The position numbers and the translations under genes were made by a program. From Naematelia aurantialba (lineage: Eukaryota; Basidiomycota; Tremellomycetes; Tremellales; Naemateliaceae), in assembly GCA_021527695.1 (NCBI GenBank), contig JAKFAO010000008.1, positions 1,178,001 to 1,242,000 on the forward strand: DNA of 64,000 bases, read 5' to 3'. This document shows positions 44,244 to 55,799 of the stretch, in pieces. Below the pieces are notes generated by a model that was not told the DNA's origin, ran no database searches, and saw nothing but the letters and a program-made list of their open reading frames with translations. Within the stretch, counting starts at the first letter, position 1, and each line of letters begins with the position of its first letter.

Positions 44244-46392
44244 ATGTCTTCACCATTCTCTCTCTTCGAACGGCGGGTCAAGGGCATGTCCCCACGCAGT
44301 CGCGTGCTAGCCCTAGCCGGGGCAACTCTGACCATACTCTTCTTGCTTCAGGTTCTCGCTCCTCACTCAAACTCGCTTCTCTCAAACACCCACAGGTGGA
44401 CCACAGCTTCTTCTTCAGTGATCCGATCCAAATTCCTTCGAGCAAAGGCTGCCGCCCCGAAACCGCCGATTCACCATCCCATTCCCAAACTCATGGCCGA
44501 TGCCCGCGAGGCTTTCGACGAAAAAGTCGCTCGACAGTCCAAGACCCTCGAGCAGGCTGTGGCCGAGTACGAGAAACGATACAAACGGTCCCCTCCGAAG
44601 GGCTTTGATGGATGGTTCGAGTTTGCCAAAGAGCATAACGCAATCATAATCGACGAGTATGACCAGCTCGCCCGCGACTTGGAACCTTTTTGGCTATTTT
44701 CTGGGGAGGAGCTGCGTCGTAGATGTATCCAAGTCGGATTTTTGCCTTCCGTCGACCTTGTGCGAATTGAGAAGGGCAAAACGAGGACTATCGATGTCAG
44801 CAAGGGCTTTGACGATTCGGAAGTCGGCGCCCGAGCCAAAGGTTTCCGAGTCATGTTGGAGAAGTTCCAGGACAAGCTCCCTGACATGGACTTCCCCATC
44901 AACGAAAAGGCGGAGGGTCGTATATTGGTGCCTTGGGAAGAGAACCTGTTCTCCAACCTGACTGCGGATTCATCGCGTGAGTAGTTGTCAGATATCTTCT
45001 GCTGACAGGCTTAGTCGGCATCGAGCACGTTCTGGGTGGAGAGTTCATTCCCGACTGGCGTGGTGATGGCAATGTCTGGGAGGCATACCGGCGAACATGC
45101 GACCCATCATCTCAAGCCCGACGTCTCTTCGGATCGCTTCGAGCTCAGCTCAAGGAAGGCCAAGCTCCTATCTCCCGTCTCGCTGATGCTGGCCTTACCG
45201 CTAGTATCGATTCCGAGGACTTTATCTTCCCTGCAGGAGTTGATGACAAGTACGACTTTTGTGATCACCCTTGGGCACATTACAATCAGGGGCACTTTTT
45301 CTCTGATTGGCGCACCATTCATGCCCTCTATCCCATGTTCTCTCCAGCCAAGGGGATGGGCTACAGCGACATCCTCATTCCAAGCCACTACTACTTTTCT
45401 TCGACTAAGCGGTATACTTACGGCTGGGACCCTGTCAACATGATCATCAAAGATGTAGACGATATGGAGACGAGCTGGGAAGAGAAGTCGGATGATATCT
45501 TCTGGCGAGGCGCAACGACAGGTGGAGGTTCGAGCCCTCCAGGCTTCCTTGCTCAATATCAGCGGCATAGGTAAGACTACGCCTCGGACTACCGCTCACG
45601 AACAGGCTCATCAAGATGACGTCCGATCAATCAAACGTCAACAAGACTGTTGTCTTTGCTGATCCGCCTGGAACCAATAATTTTGTCTCTGCCGAAGTAC
45701 CCATTGGGCAACTCAACACGGACATGATGGATGTTGCTTTCACCAAGGCCGTGGGCTGCACCCAATATCCAGGAGGGTGTGATGGTATGCGCAAGGATCA
45801 CCGTTTCGCAGATGCCGTCCCGCTGGGCGAAAATTGGAGGCACAAATATCTCATTGATATTGATGGTATGGGCTACTCGGCTCGTCTTTTTGCTTTGGTG
45901 GGTTCTTTAGATTTACACGTGTGCTTACCTTCCAGCTCAAATCCGAGTGTGCGGTGCTCAAATCTACCGTGTACACTGAATTCATGTCTGAATGGATTCA
46001 GCCCTGGTATCATTATGTCCCAATCTCGCAAATGTACAAGGAGATCTACAATGTTCACGCATTCTTCTCGGGTCCGTCCGAAGCGATGCTACAGGCGTCC
46101 AACGCCACACGTGGGGCTTATCAGAGCGCTGGCCTGACGACCCGCAAGCTGGACGGGGATGCAGAATTGCGCAAGATTGCAAAGGCGGGCCGGGAATGGA
46201 TGTTCACTATCGGTCGGAAGATCGACATGGAGAGTGAGTGCAACCCAAAGACGAGAACTCGCAACGCTAAGCAAGTCAGTCTATGTGTACCGATTGTGCA
46301 TCGAGTGGGGTAGACTGACGGCGGACGATCGTGAGGCGGCTACCTACGGGTACCAGGGGAAAACTGCGTCCACCAAAGAAGAGGCTACTTAG
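44244..46392 (+). CDS. GT90 (CAP10-type) glycosyltransferase
   Basis: Type II membrane protein of glycosyltransferase family 90, which in Cryptococcus includes capsule and glycolipid xylosyltransferases (CAP10, CXT1). Exons 44244-44976, 45015-45570, 45606-45897, 45936-46233, 46280-46392; 663 aa. A short cytosolic tail and one hydrophobic anchor (VLALAGATLTILFLLQVL, residues about 21-38) precede a stem. The catalytic half holds the CAP10 motifs: FDGWFEFAKEHNAIIIDEYDQ, PMFSPAKGMGYSDILIPSHYYFSS, DDIFWRGATTGGG, HKYLIDIDGMGYSARLFALLKS and EWIQPWYHYVPIS. Donor sugar and product cannot be told from sequence; xylose or mannose transfer in the Golgi is the usual role. All introns GT-AG. Confidence 0.92.
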
Positions 46393-46703
46393 AGTGGTTG
46401 AGGCTTTCGATACGGGGTTTTGCACCGTTATATGCTACCTGAGATACTGCCATGCCATGCTCTCTCGCTACCCTATCCTAGAGTAGTCTGCAGCCGCAGC
46501 CGCAGAAAGTGACACACGTGTTTTGCAGTTTAGCCGGTGTCGTGGGTCGTTCGATCCGCAGCCGTTCGCCTTAATTCTACTTCGTCTCGAACACCCGACA
46601 CACAAGGCGTCCCAGACGGGAAGGCGATTTCGGCGTCTGTATCCTAGGCAAGGATTACTTAATCAAGACGCTCGCTCAAACAGTGCAGAAGGGTAGATCT
46701 AGA

Positions 46704-48209
46704 ATGATTACCCTCACCGTTGTGCGTGCCAGTTCGACCCTTGGCGGGATTTTGCCAGCCGATACTCACGAGCGAGACCTAGGTCAGACATGGCGAATCC
46801 ACAGGCGAGTCATGCCCTCTGCGGGATCTGAATTGACGACCGGCAGACAACCTGAAGCCCTACTGGGCTGGCTGGGCGGACGCCCCATTGTCCAACCATG
46901 GTATGCTCTACACCCACTCAAATTCTTCACCTGGACAACACTAATGGCTCTGTTCAGGTATGAACGTAAGTTGAGGCGTAATATCCAAATTTCACTGTCC
47001 GACGTGTTGAGGCCATCAACTGAAGGATGCAGAGACACTCACGATGCATAGCAGGCCAAAGCGCTCGGCGCGTCATTGCGATCGACTAACATCGATGCCA
47101 TTTTTGTTTCAGACTTACGTCGAGCGTTGTGGACAGTACGTGTCTCTCTCTCTCTGCTTGCATGACTGGCTGCTCACCTTCGCGTAGGGACAGCAGATTG
47201 AAAAACATCAGCCGGAACCAAAGCCGACTCTCACGGTTTCACCATTGTTGCGAGAGCAGCATTTCGGCGCTGGTGAGTCCTGAGCGATTCATTTTTACCC
47301 ATTATGTCTTGACCGCACTAGGTACGTAGGTGGTGTAAATGCTGTGTGATTCGGTACCGCGCTTGCTTTCTACGAATGTTTCGTCTCTTACGTTTCCTAG
47401 CTGAGCGTCAACCGTTTGGCGAGAAAGGCTGGGTTAGGCAACCCGGCCGGACATTCAAGTTTCCAGGAGGCGAGTCGTTAGACGATGTGCGAGCTCGTGC
47501 CAATTTGGCGTACGTGTCTTGTTTTCCTTTCACCACTTGTTCGGCTTGTGGCATCTCGGTTGATAAAAGCAATGTATTCTGACTAACGTATATTGGTGAA
47601 GTTTTTGAGCTGAAGCGAGAGCTTAGAGTTTCTGAATTCATCGAGCCTGTCTTGGAGGCGCATCGCTCATCACCATCGTCGTCTGCGCACATCTTTGTCG
47701 TCGCCCACGGCATCTTCAACGCCGAGTTTATAGGCGCTTTGATGGCTCGGACGCGGAACGGGGCACTTGACTGGGGATATCGCGGTATGACAAATGTACG
47801 TCGACTTGTGGTCAATCAGCCCGTGGGCTATTGTGGCTGAGGCTATATCGTGCTCAAAGACGGGATGGACACGCATGCAAGTAGGCTATGCGGTACGTAA
47901 TCAGACTATAGTTCACTTTTGAACTCAATCCGCTGACGAACGAAGGAGGAAACGTCTCTCCCGACCTCGAATGGTATGACTACTTTCCCAAGCTCCCCAC
48001 AACAACCATCCTCAATACCCCCAACCTCTCCACCTATTACGAGCTCAGTTCTACCCAAGTTGACTGTGCGAATCTTGGCCACCGATGTGAACAAGCATCT
48101 GGATGGTGTTCATCGCCAGCAAGGAGGCATTGGAAGCCAAGGTTACGACGAGAAACAGAAGGATCTGCGAGCATTTTTCAGTGGAGCTGCCGCGAATCGT
48201 GATACTTGA
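46704..48209 (+). CDS. Histidine phosphatase superfamily protein (phosphoglycerate-mutase-like)
   Basis: Exons 46704-46721, 46783-46804, 46847-46900, 46958-46965, 47052-47135, 47188-47272, 47401-47509, 47627-47795, 47860-47892, 47946-47973, 48049-48209; 256 aa. The catalytic RHG motif (VVRHGEST) is assembled across the first two introns, and DNLKPYWAGWADAPLSNHG follows across two more. The second active-site His is in FVVAHGIFN and the substrate Arg pair near SDLRRALWT. Exon 4 is an 8-nt microexon and the intron 46805-46846 has a GC donor. The closest known fungal proteins are uncharacterised; broad phosphatase or sugar-phosphate phosphatase activity is possible. It is not the glycolytic mutase, which is the separate iPGM gene in this window. 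Confidence 0.85.
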
Positions 48210-48343
48210 GACATACGTTCAGCTAGGCGATGACTGTCCATTGTTAGACAAATGCTTGAGGCAGCCCCGTCACGCTGATTGAGTGCGTCTGGCCATTGTG
48301 CGCTCGACAAGACAAGGGAAAAAGAGCTCACGATCATGAGGCC

Positions 48344-48350
48344 TTTGCTC
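48344..48350 (+). promoter_or_regulatory. possible copper-response-like 7-mer
   Basis: TTTGCTC, the core of copper-regulated elements bound by Mac1-type factors in yeast, lies about 250 bp before the Bim1-like ATG. A single 7-mer can occur by chance. Confidence 0.15.
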
Positions 48351-48601
48351 GCCAGGGCAAAATGGCTCATGCTCAAGCGGCAATAGGCCAGGCACGGTCT
48401 CCATGATCTCTGACCAATCAACAACCGTCAACAGACGACAGAGCAAGCAATCAGTTCACTTACCTTGGCTCATGCTCAGCCTCCTTGGCGCTGCGAGTAG
48501 CTATAAAGGGGCCAGAGCTGCGTACCACAGTCACTCTACCTGCTTTCTTTGTCCAGATAACAGTGCTATCACCGCCTATCCGCAGCCTGCCTCAGTACAC
48601 G

Positions 48602-49467
48602 ATGCGCTCTCTCCGCTCCATCCTCGGCATAGCTGGCCTCGCGTCCATGGCTACTGCCCACTTTACCCTAGATTATCCCGTGGGTTTGCTCCAAGACGCA
48701 TGCAGCTGCTCATTGACTGACCAACTCAGACGACGCGTGGCTTCGACGAAGACAACGAACCAGAGTTCTGTGGCGGATTCACCAATGTCGAACGCCCCCG
48801 TCAACCTTTCCCTTTATCCAATGGAACAAGTGGGCATGCAAGCAGTTCGAATTAGGATGGGCATGCTGACGAGGTAGTCCACATTGACTCGCACCACACT
48901 TTGGCCACTGTTGTCGCGTTTATTTCGACCGATGCTGACCCATCCTCTTTCAACGATTTCAACACCACTTCTAACGGCACGAGCATTCCTCTGTTGACCA
49001 ACTTCTTCCAGGTGGGTTTGGATTTACAATTCTCCGAGTCTCCCCTTGACGTTACACAGGTGGGCGAAGGGGACTATTGCTGGACGGTCGACATGGCCGG
49101 TCTCGGCATCGGCCTTAGCAATGGATCTGAAGTGACACTGCAAGTGCAGTTCAATGGGGTGAGTTGGATTGCTCACAAGTCCATTGCAGACACGCTGATC
49201 ATCACATAGGGTGATGGCAACCTCTATCAGTGCTCCGATCTGGTCCTCCTTTCAGACTTCTCCAACCCGTCTAACGAGACCTGTTCTTCCGACGCTACAA
49301 CCGCTTCAATTTCATCAACAGCAACCTCGTCACAGACAGCCAGCACGTCTGCTGCGGTCACGAGCGCCGCAGCTACCCAGAGCACTGGAGCGGCTGTGAT
49401 TGGTGTCAAGGCAACCGGCTGGCTTTTTGCACCGATCGCGAGTTTCGTGGCTTTTGCCGTTCTATAA
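48602..49467 (+). CDS. Bim1/X325-like copper-binding GPI protein
   Basis: Secreted, membrane-anchored protein related to LPMO-like X325 proteins such as Cryptococcus BIM1, which supports copper uptake with Ctr1. Exons 48602-48679, 48730-48829, 48878-49011, 49060-49158, 49210-49467; 222 aa. A signal peptide ends ...ATA, leaving His-20 as residue 1 of the mature chain (HFTLDYPTTRGFDEDNEPEFCGG in short pieces), the expected copper-brace histidine. A second His cluster is in IDSHHT. Four cysteines (EFCGG, DYCWT, YQCSD, ETCSS) suit two disulfides. A Ser/Thr-rich stem and a hydrophobic C-terminus (FAPIASFVAFAVL) indicate GPI attachment. These proteins do not cleave polysaccharides in known cases. 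All introns GT-AG. Confidence 0.88.
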
Positions 49468-49685
49468 GATGGCGTTCTGCATGGACAGCATTTCTTCATA
49501 GCGTCGTGCACATGTATTGACAAGGCCCTTCATCGAAACATGCTTTGCTCTTCCATATCAGATATCGGTCGATCTCAAACCGCGCATTGCGCAGCTCTTT
49601 CTATTATGTAAACAGGCTGCATGCTGGGTACATGAGGGTCTTCAACCGACGACTCTATGAAGCTTTTGAATTTCTATAACGGTCT

Positions 49686-51007
49686 TCAGCCAGCGGCCCA
49701 GCTGTTAAGGAACCGTGACTCACCTCCTAGGAGCTGGTCACCCTGCTTCAGGACCTGCTCGTAGATCATCGTCTTGTTTTGTCCCGCCAATTTGTTCGTT
49801 GTGATCACGCCGCTGACCTTGTCGATTGTGCATGCTAGTCGTCCAGTGGCGATGAAGCGAGAAAGATCCCGGTCCATAAATGTCTCACTGACTCCGAAGG
49901 AACGGCACATGCGCTCCAGTGTCAAACTCTGGTAACTTTCGAGTAACTGTTGATACGCCTTGATACGCATCTCACGGACATAATATCGAGCGTGGGGGGC
50001 GAGAAAGGGGTTTGGGAGAAGGTAGACTTGTTCGACTTCTGCAAGGGAGAGGAAAAATTGAGAGTAATTGGATTTGTATAAGCTGTCGGTGAGACTAGCG
50101 AGATGTGGCATTGTTGGCAGAGAACCGGTAACCTCGGAGCTTGAAAGAATCTGCTAACGTTAGCAAGGTAGGTCATACCACTCGCCTTTGTTTTGACCCC
50201 CTTCCTATCACAACCAACGCCCGCTGCCAGCACCGTCAAGGCTACGAACTCATCGTACTCCATGAGTTCGGTGGCGGTAAACGTGGACAAGGAGTCTATG
50301 AGGAGATCCGCCGCTTCTTTAAAATCGCGAATAGAGAGATGGTGGATCGCTCGATAGACTTTGAGCCGGTTCCGCCGGTCCCAGTCCCCGCCCGAATCGA
50401 TGAGACTGCACGTCAGTGAGGCTGGTCTCCGCCAAGTTTACTACTCACTCGTTCGCTCTTGTGATATTGGCCGCCACAAGTTGCGTGTCCGCGTAAAACA
50501 GCCCCATTCGCACCATAGCCAGGACCAGGTCTATCCGTGCGCCCAAACCGGCAGTCTTCTCTAAAGCCTTCTCCAAAGCTGCCACCGCATTATCCTGAAT
50601 ACAAAGTCAGCAGGCTTCATGAATTTGGACAGAAATACGTGCCTTGTCTCCTATGCGGCAGATATACATGGCTTTAGAGCGCAGCAGCTCTGAAATTTCG
50701 CTATCTCCAAGGTTTTCTTCTGCATCCTTCAATTTCTCGTCGATGGCGGAGAGTTCCTTGTCATTTTTATCCGCCAAAGTTTGGATCAGGTCTGTATCCT
50801 GGGATTCTATGGAACGAAGGTACGGTGCCATCTCTGGTGTGATCGTCAACACATGCTGCAGGACTGTAAGGACATACCATCTTCCTCTACAGCTCTACGC
50901 AGCGATGAGCTTGCCTCAGTGCTAAGCCTTGGGACGTGCGTAACCTGGAACTGCCACTGAGGTACTTTGAGGTTTGGATAGGGTAGGGGAACAGAGTCGT
51001 CCGCCAT
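49686..51007 (-). CDS. RPN7: 26S proteasome regulatory subunit RPN7
   Basis: PCI-domain subunit of the proteasome lid (PSMD6 in animals). Exons (minus): 51007-50878, 50833-50643, 50594-50449, 50405-50186, 50150-49686; 383 aa, near the usual 390. Landmarks: MADDS start and PNLKVPQWQF, the helical repeat region (SKAMYICRIGDKDNAVAALEKAL; AIHHLSIRDFKEAADLLIDSLSTFTATELMEY), and the PCI/winged-helix part (YYVREMRIKAYQQLLESYQSLTLERMCRSFGVS; IATGRLACTIDKVSGVITTN). Two of its four introns (50642-50595 and 50185-50151) use GC donors; both fit phase and the protein family, and no GT alternative keeps the frame. Confidence 0.96.
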
Positions 51008-51593
51008 ATTGACTCGAGGTGATGTGGAGCTATAAAGCTATAGTCGTTGGACGCACGCAACCCGAGAAAGCAAGCAGAGGCTGCCGAGTGTGATATGTCG
51101 TCTATAGGCTCACTCGAAGAGGAACAGACACGATCCCAAAAGACGCGGATGTGTGTTCAAAGCAAGCCACGTGCTCGATCTTGTGTCGGGGCTCGAAAAA
51201 GGTTTTCACCAGAGGCAGGGTATTGTTGAATCCGCTGTTGCTCATTCTTCTTGTTTCTTCACCTCTCCAAACCTGCTCTGCCCTTCTTTCCACCTACTGG
51301 CCCCGTGAAAACCCGATCTGAGAACGTCTGCCAGACTCACATCACAGTGAGCTCCTAGCAACGAAGAAGAACAGCGAGCGGCTCGGGACTGTCCCCTTCC
51401 ACACTCTCACACAAAGGAGGCGGTGCGACGCGCCGCGTCGTGAAAGGCGACCGCTATCTCGTTGTCTCTCGCATTCGCCAGAGTGGTATCAAAGATCGTT
51501 GCCCCAAAGAGCCCTAAATCCAGGCAACGCTCCTTGATCGTATTCGAACAGTTCCCAATCTGCAGCGTCTGATCTTTATCAACCGGGTTCAAC
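51008..51593. other. intergenic, divergent RPN7/CHS7-like
   Basis: 586 bp between head-to-head genes. No proteasome-associated control element (GGTGGCAAA) or other recognised site seen; no ORF supported. Confidence 0.45.
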
Positions 51594-52950
51594 ATGTCCA
51601 CCGCCTTCAAGTTTGGGTCGTTTGATTACGTTTGCGAACATGCGGCTCTGGTTGTGTGCCCTTTGTTGGGCTCCGAGCTCGGTACTATGCCCACGTGCTA
51701 CGCTCGAAGTGTTCAACTGGGAGGAATTCTCATTTTCCAGCCTGGTACGTTGCAAGAGTTTCAACTTTCGCTGAGCGTCGTAGCCACATGTTTTGTGCAC
51801 CTCGCCGCTCTTCTGATGACAGCCATCATGCTCTTTCATGTGCAAGCGAAATACACAGCGGTCGGCCGGAAAGAGATCTGTCACTTCTTCTATATCTACA
51901 TGTTTGTCGAACTACTCGCGATATTTCTCGACTCAGCGATCATACCGACCGCGCACGTTGTCTATCCGGTCAGTAGTGAAGTATTTATCATGGCAAGCTG
52001 ACTGGCGCAGTGGTTCACCGCCATCTATGCTGGAGCACTAGGAGCCTTGTACTTCAGTCTAGTCTACAACAGCTTCATCGGTCAGTATTCGATACGGGAC
52101 GTATGGACAACCTACTGAGATGCGCAGGATATCAATTGGGCTTCGAAGATGGCACTCCGACGAGTCTTTGGGTACGCATGAGTACCGATCGAGCTTACTC
52201 TAGATACTCCGCTTGGCTTGCTTAGTCGTTTGGGGAGTCTGCTTTTTCATCTCAATTGCGACTTTCAAGCAATTCGCCTCCTTCTCCTATGCGAAACCGA
52301 CCGGCTTGTTTATCACATATCTGATCTGGCCAGGAATCTGTGCTGTGGCCTTCTTCATCTCACAGCTTATTCTGGTCATCCGCACGTTGGATGATCGATG
52401 GGTAATTGGCGATCTCCTATTTGGTGCTGCCTTCTACGTCATCGGCGTGGTCTTACTCGCTGCCTTCAGCGTGCGAATTTGTGATGCCGTCTCCCATTAC
52501 ATCGACGGTGTATTCTTCTTCACCCTTTGCATGCTATTTAGCGTGATGATAGGCGTGTACAAGAGTTATGATTGTAAGTCGAAACCTGTGTGCTGGATTG
52601 ACGTTGCAACAGCGATAACCAAGGAGGACCTTGAGTTCTCTGTCGGATCTAAACAGGCGGTTTGGGAAGTCAAGGATCCACTACTGCCTGTAAGTGATGT
52701 TCAGGAGTCCAACGATGGTATACCTAACGAAACATCTCTAGCCTCAAGCAGAATACATTGAAGATGACTCGCAGTCTGCGTACCGAGGTGCAGGTGGCTC
52801 CTTAGTCGGCGGGTCAGTTTGACTCTGTTAATTGCAGCCATCTGCTGATGGAACAGCTTTGGTGGGAACTCAATGTACAATCAATACATGGGTCCCGCAC
52901 AGCAATATCAGCAACAGTATGCCCAGCAGACATATGGGAACCATTACTAG
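51594..52950 (+). CDS. CHS7: Chitin synthase export chaperone (CHS7-like)
   Basis: ER membrane protein needed for exit of class IV chitin synthase Chs3. Exons 51594-51968, 52011-52080, 52128-52171, 52204-52573, 52613-52689, 52742-52812, 52857-52950; 366 aa, seven hydrophobic segments. Family features: [18 protein letters not shown] at the N-terminus with the conserved Cys pair, [53 protein letters not shown], and [10 protein letters not shown] near the sixth segment. The tail ends with a Gln/Tyr-rich low-complexity stretch ([16 protein letters not shown]). The family also contains Rta-like paralogs; the DGTP and FGSF motifs favour Chs7. All introns GT-AG. Confidence 0.91.
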
Positions 52951-53335
52951 GTGCGGTGTTACCAGCGCAGTGAAGGCGTATATTACGTGACCTCGTGCGG
53001 CCAAGCTGGCAGGCTTGGATGTGTCTTGATGTAGTTCATATATATAACGAGATGGACGATACCTGATGGGTTCGCCAAGATCCACATCACCCAGTGGATC
53101 AAGATAGCCTAACCGAAGGAATCTCCTGGATATAATATGTTGCATATGTCTCCAACAGCTCTTTATCCAAGCACTCCTAAAATCCCTAGCTAGCTGGCTT
53201 GAGAAGAGGATAGTTTGATCCATGTACATCTTGCCTTGAGCCCTTCCTCGATCTTACATTGCTCCATATCATGCCTCGTCCAGTATGAGCACCGGATTGG
53301 GCGTCCTGGACAGCCGTACGCGCCATTCGACCTTG
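52951..53335. other. intergenic, convergent 3' ends
   Basis: 385 bp between the Chs7-like stop and the dehydrogenase stop; AT-rich patches, nothing else seen. Confidence 0.5.
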
Positions 53336-55556
53336 CTATACCGTCAAGCTGATTCCCATCGACTCCCACAATCTTCCCACGCAGCTATCGTCTTCGTTCT
53401 CCCAGCCAGCCGCTACTGCCCTGATAAACTGTTGATGCGCTGCGGCTGTCAACCAAAGGGGAGTGTTTGTCCGCTTGCCCTCCGCCAGTGCGAGCCCGAG
53501 ATCCTTGACAAAAGTGTTGGTTGTGGACAGCACTGGTGGACTCTTCATCCACATCCGTGGAATGCCTGACAGACGATCAGCAACAACGAGAAGTGCGGAC
53601 TGACACCCACGGTCAATCATCATATAACTGCTTCCCGCCCCCTTCGAAACGACTTCGAAGACCTGTTCCAGATCCATATGTTTCTTGCGAGCCAGAGCAA
53701 GCGCTTCGGCAGCGGCACAGAGATGGATACCTGCCAGCGCGTTGTTCACTATCTTCACTTTTGAACCAGTACCAACCCCGCCAGCTGAAGATGAGCAGTT
53801 GAGGCATTCCAAAAACCCACGGATGTAGTGAAGATTCTGAGCATTTCCATTTGCCACCGAGACAGCTCGAAGAACAGCATCGGCAGAGCTTAGGGCTTCA
53901 GGGCTACCAGACGCAAACAATGCGAGATCTCCAAACGCAGCCCGTCTCGGTCCACCTGACATGGGCGCGTCTACTATCAGCAGGCCTCTGCCCTGAGCGT
54001 CCAGTCGTGCTTGAAAATCGAGGGCTGAAGAAGGAGCAATGGTCGACATCAGTACTATGGTTGACTTCGGAGGCAGCGCTGGACTTATCAGCATATTTAT
54101 CGCAGTGACCTACCAGTTGCTAGCCCAGAAGTCCCTTCCCCGCCGAACAACACGGCTTCCGCTTGAAGCGCTGTAACTGTAGCAACAACAACAAGGTCCG
54201 TGTGAGCAGCGATAGATGCGATATCACTGGAGATCGCGCCGCCGGACGCAACATATCGGTCCATTGTTGCCAAGTCCACGTCATTGCCAATGACCTTGAT
54301 GCCGGCGGCGTCTATTGCTTTTGCAAGGCCGAATCCCATGGCGCCCAGGCCCACAACCAGCACTTGCGCAGGTTTGTCTCCTGCAGGCACGTAGAGCTCT
54401 TTGGACTTCTCTTCCTCCTCTTCCTCAGTGCCTAGTTCTTGGACAGATTGGCCCCCAAAGAACTGCCACAAACGAACGAGAAGTCCATCGTCTTGCCGAT
54501 TCATGCCTGCTCCGAGCGCCGCGGTGTACAGTTGTTCAACCACAGAACAGAGTGGTGCCGGAAACGCAAGGAGCCGTGCATCATCCATGACGATTCCCAC
54601 ATCCTTAGCAATTATGGTCATTGCGGATTTTGGGATGCCATCATCTCGTAGCATCCACGGAGTTCGATGCCCAACTAAGGGAGTCGAATGTGAGCGGGAT
54701 TTCGCAGCGGTGCAGAGTATAACGTACACATGAAGCTGTCGCCACTCGCTGTCCTGATGACTTTATATAGAAGGCGTGGATTCAAGCCAAGAGCTTTACC
54801 GAGAGCCATTGCTTCACTACAGGCTGAGCTAGGTCAAATGACTAAACATACGAGGGAGCGGCGATCTGAATCGCGCAAAACACCTGATTGATCAATTTGA
54901 AATTGCTCGCCGTCCCAACATCCTCTCCGACGATAGCCAGTTTCCCGTCTGGGGCTCTGGTTACAGCGTTGAAGACCTCTTTTGCTGTCGCAATTGCCTG
55001 CGGACGACCAGACACCATAATGCTTAGTGTGCCTTGTGCGGCGCGAGTAGATCCTCCGGATACCGGGGAATCGCAAAGCTGCTAGGGTGAGACTGGACAT
55101 AGACCCGATGCTCACCCCTAGATCTTTGCCCAGAGCATCAAGACGTTTCTGCATTGCCTCCAAAAAGGTTGGAGGCACAGTGGAAAAACAGATGATGCTC
55201 GAGCCTGGTTCCAAAACTAAACAATCAGTAAGTATTCTTGGGATGACGTACTTTCGGCGACGCCTCCGCTGCCAAAGAGGACGTCCTCGACTTGAGCCGC
55301 ATTGACTACCATGAGGGCGAGGACTTGAACGCCGGTTGCTGCCAAGGCAGGACTGTCGACAACAATCGCCCCAGCTTTGCCTGCAGCTTCCAAGGAAGGC
55401 TTCCATACATCAAACGTTTTGATACGGAAGCCCTCCTTTGCCAACGCCTTTGTCGATGCCATCAGCCAATGTGCTGACGGAGGTAAGGAGTCTTACCGAC
55501 GCCATTCCACCACCCATAGCGCCTAGGCCTATCCATCCTACTGTTGGGTTGGCCAT
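53336..55556 (-). CDS. Tandem 3-hydroxyisobutyrate-dehydrogenase-like fusion
   Basis: Two NAD(P)-dependent beta-hydroxyacid dehydrogenase units in one chain. Exons (minus): 55556-55497, 55447-55252, 55216-55116, 55078-54852, 54816-54728, 54674-54114, 54078-53821, 53784-53611, 53565-53336; 631 aa. Unit 1 (about 1-305): Rossmann GWIGLGAMGGGMAS, substrate loop DSPVSGGSTRAAQGTL, catalytic Lys in ASNFKLINQ. Unit 2 (about 325-631): VLVVGLGAMGFGLA, DAPMSGGPRRAAFGDL, Lys in GSKVKIVNN. An acidic linker (EEEEEEKSKE) joins them. In many ascomycetes a similar pair is fused to a sugar-acid kinase (DUF1537) and a class II aldolase for four-carbon acid sugars; here the chain stops after unit 2. The substrate (threonate-like or hydroxyisobutyrate) is not known. 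Confidence 0.92.
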
Positions 55557-55799
55557 GGTATAGCAGGGTTGCTTCCTACAATAGAAGGATCGGTACATTA
55601 ACTAGCGGTTCCCCGCTCGGCCCGGCTATAGCCGGCTGTCAAAGACCCTGGCGCAAACGGCCGATGACTGATAGGCCAGCGAGTTGCAATACGGCTGGAA
55701 ATCGTGCCCTTTGCAGGCCTATCAAGGTGTTGGAGCCCCACGTACCTTTGCTGGGAATTCTTCTGCTCGCCATGCCTTGCCTCGACAACCTGTATATCA

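Noticed and set aside
46490..46640. GTTCGATCC B-box-like word considered as a tRNA gene
   Set aside because: No matching A box, acceptor stem or cloverleaf could be drawn around it.
49686..49740. Possible terminal intron (GTGAGT to CAG) near the end of RPN7
   Set aside because: It would be only about 22 nt, below the smallest intron seen here; the uninterrupted reading was kept.
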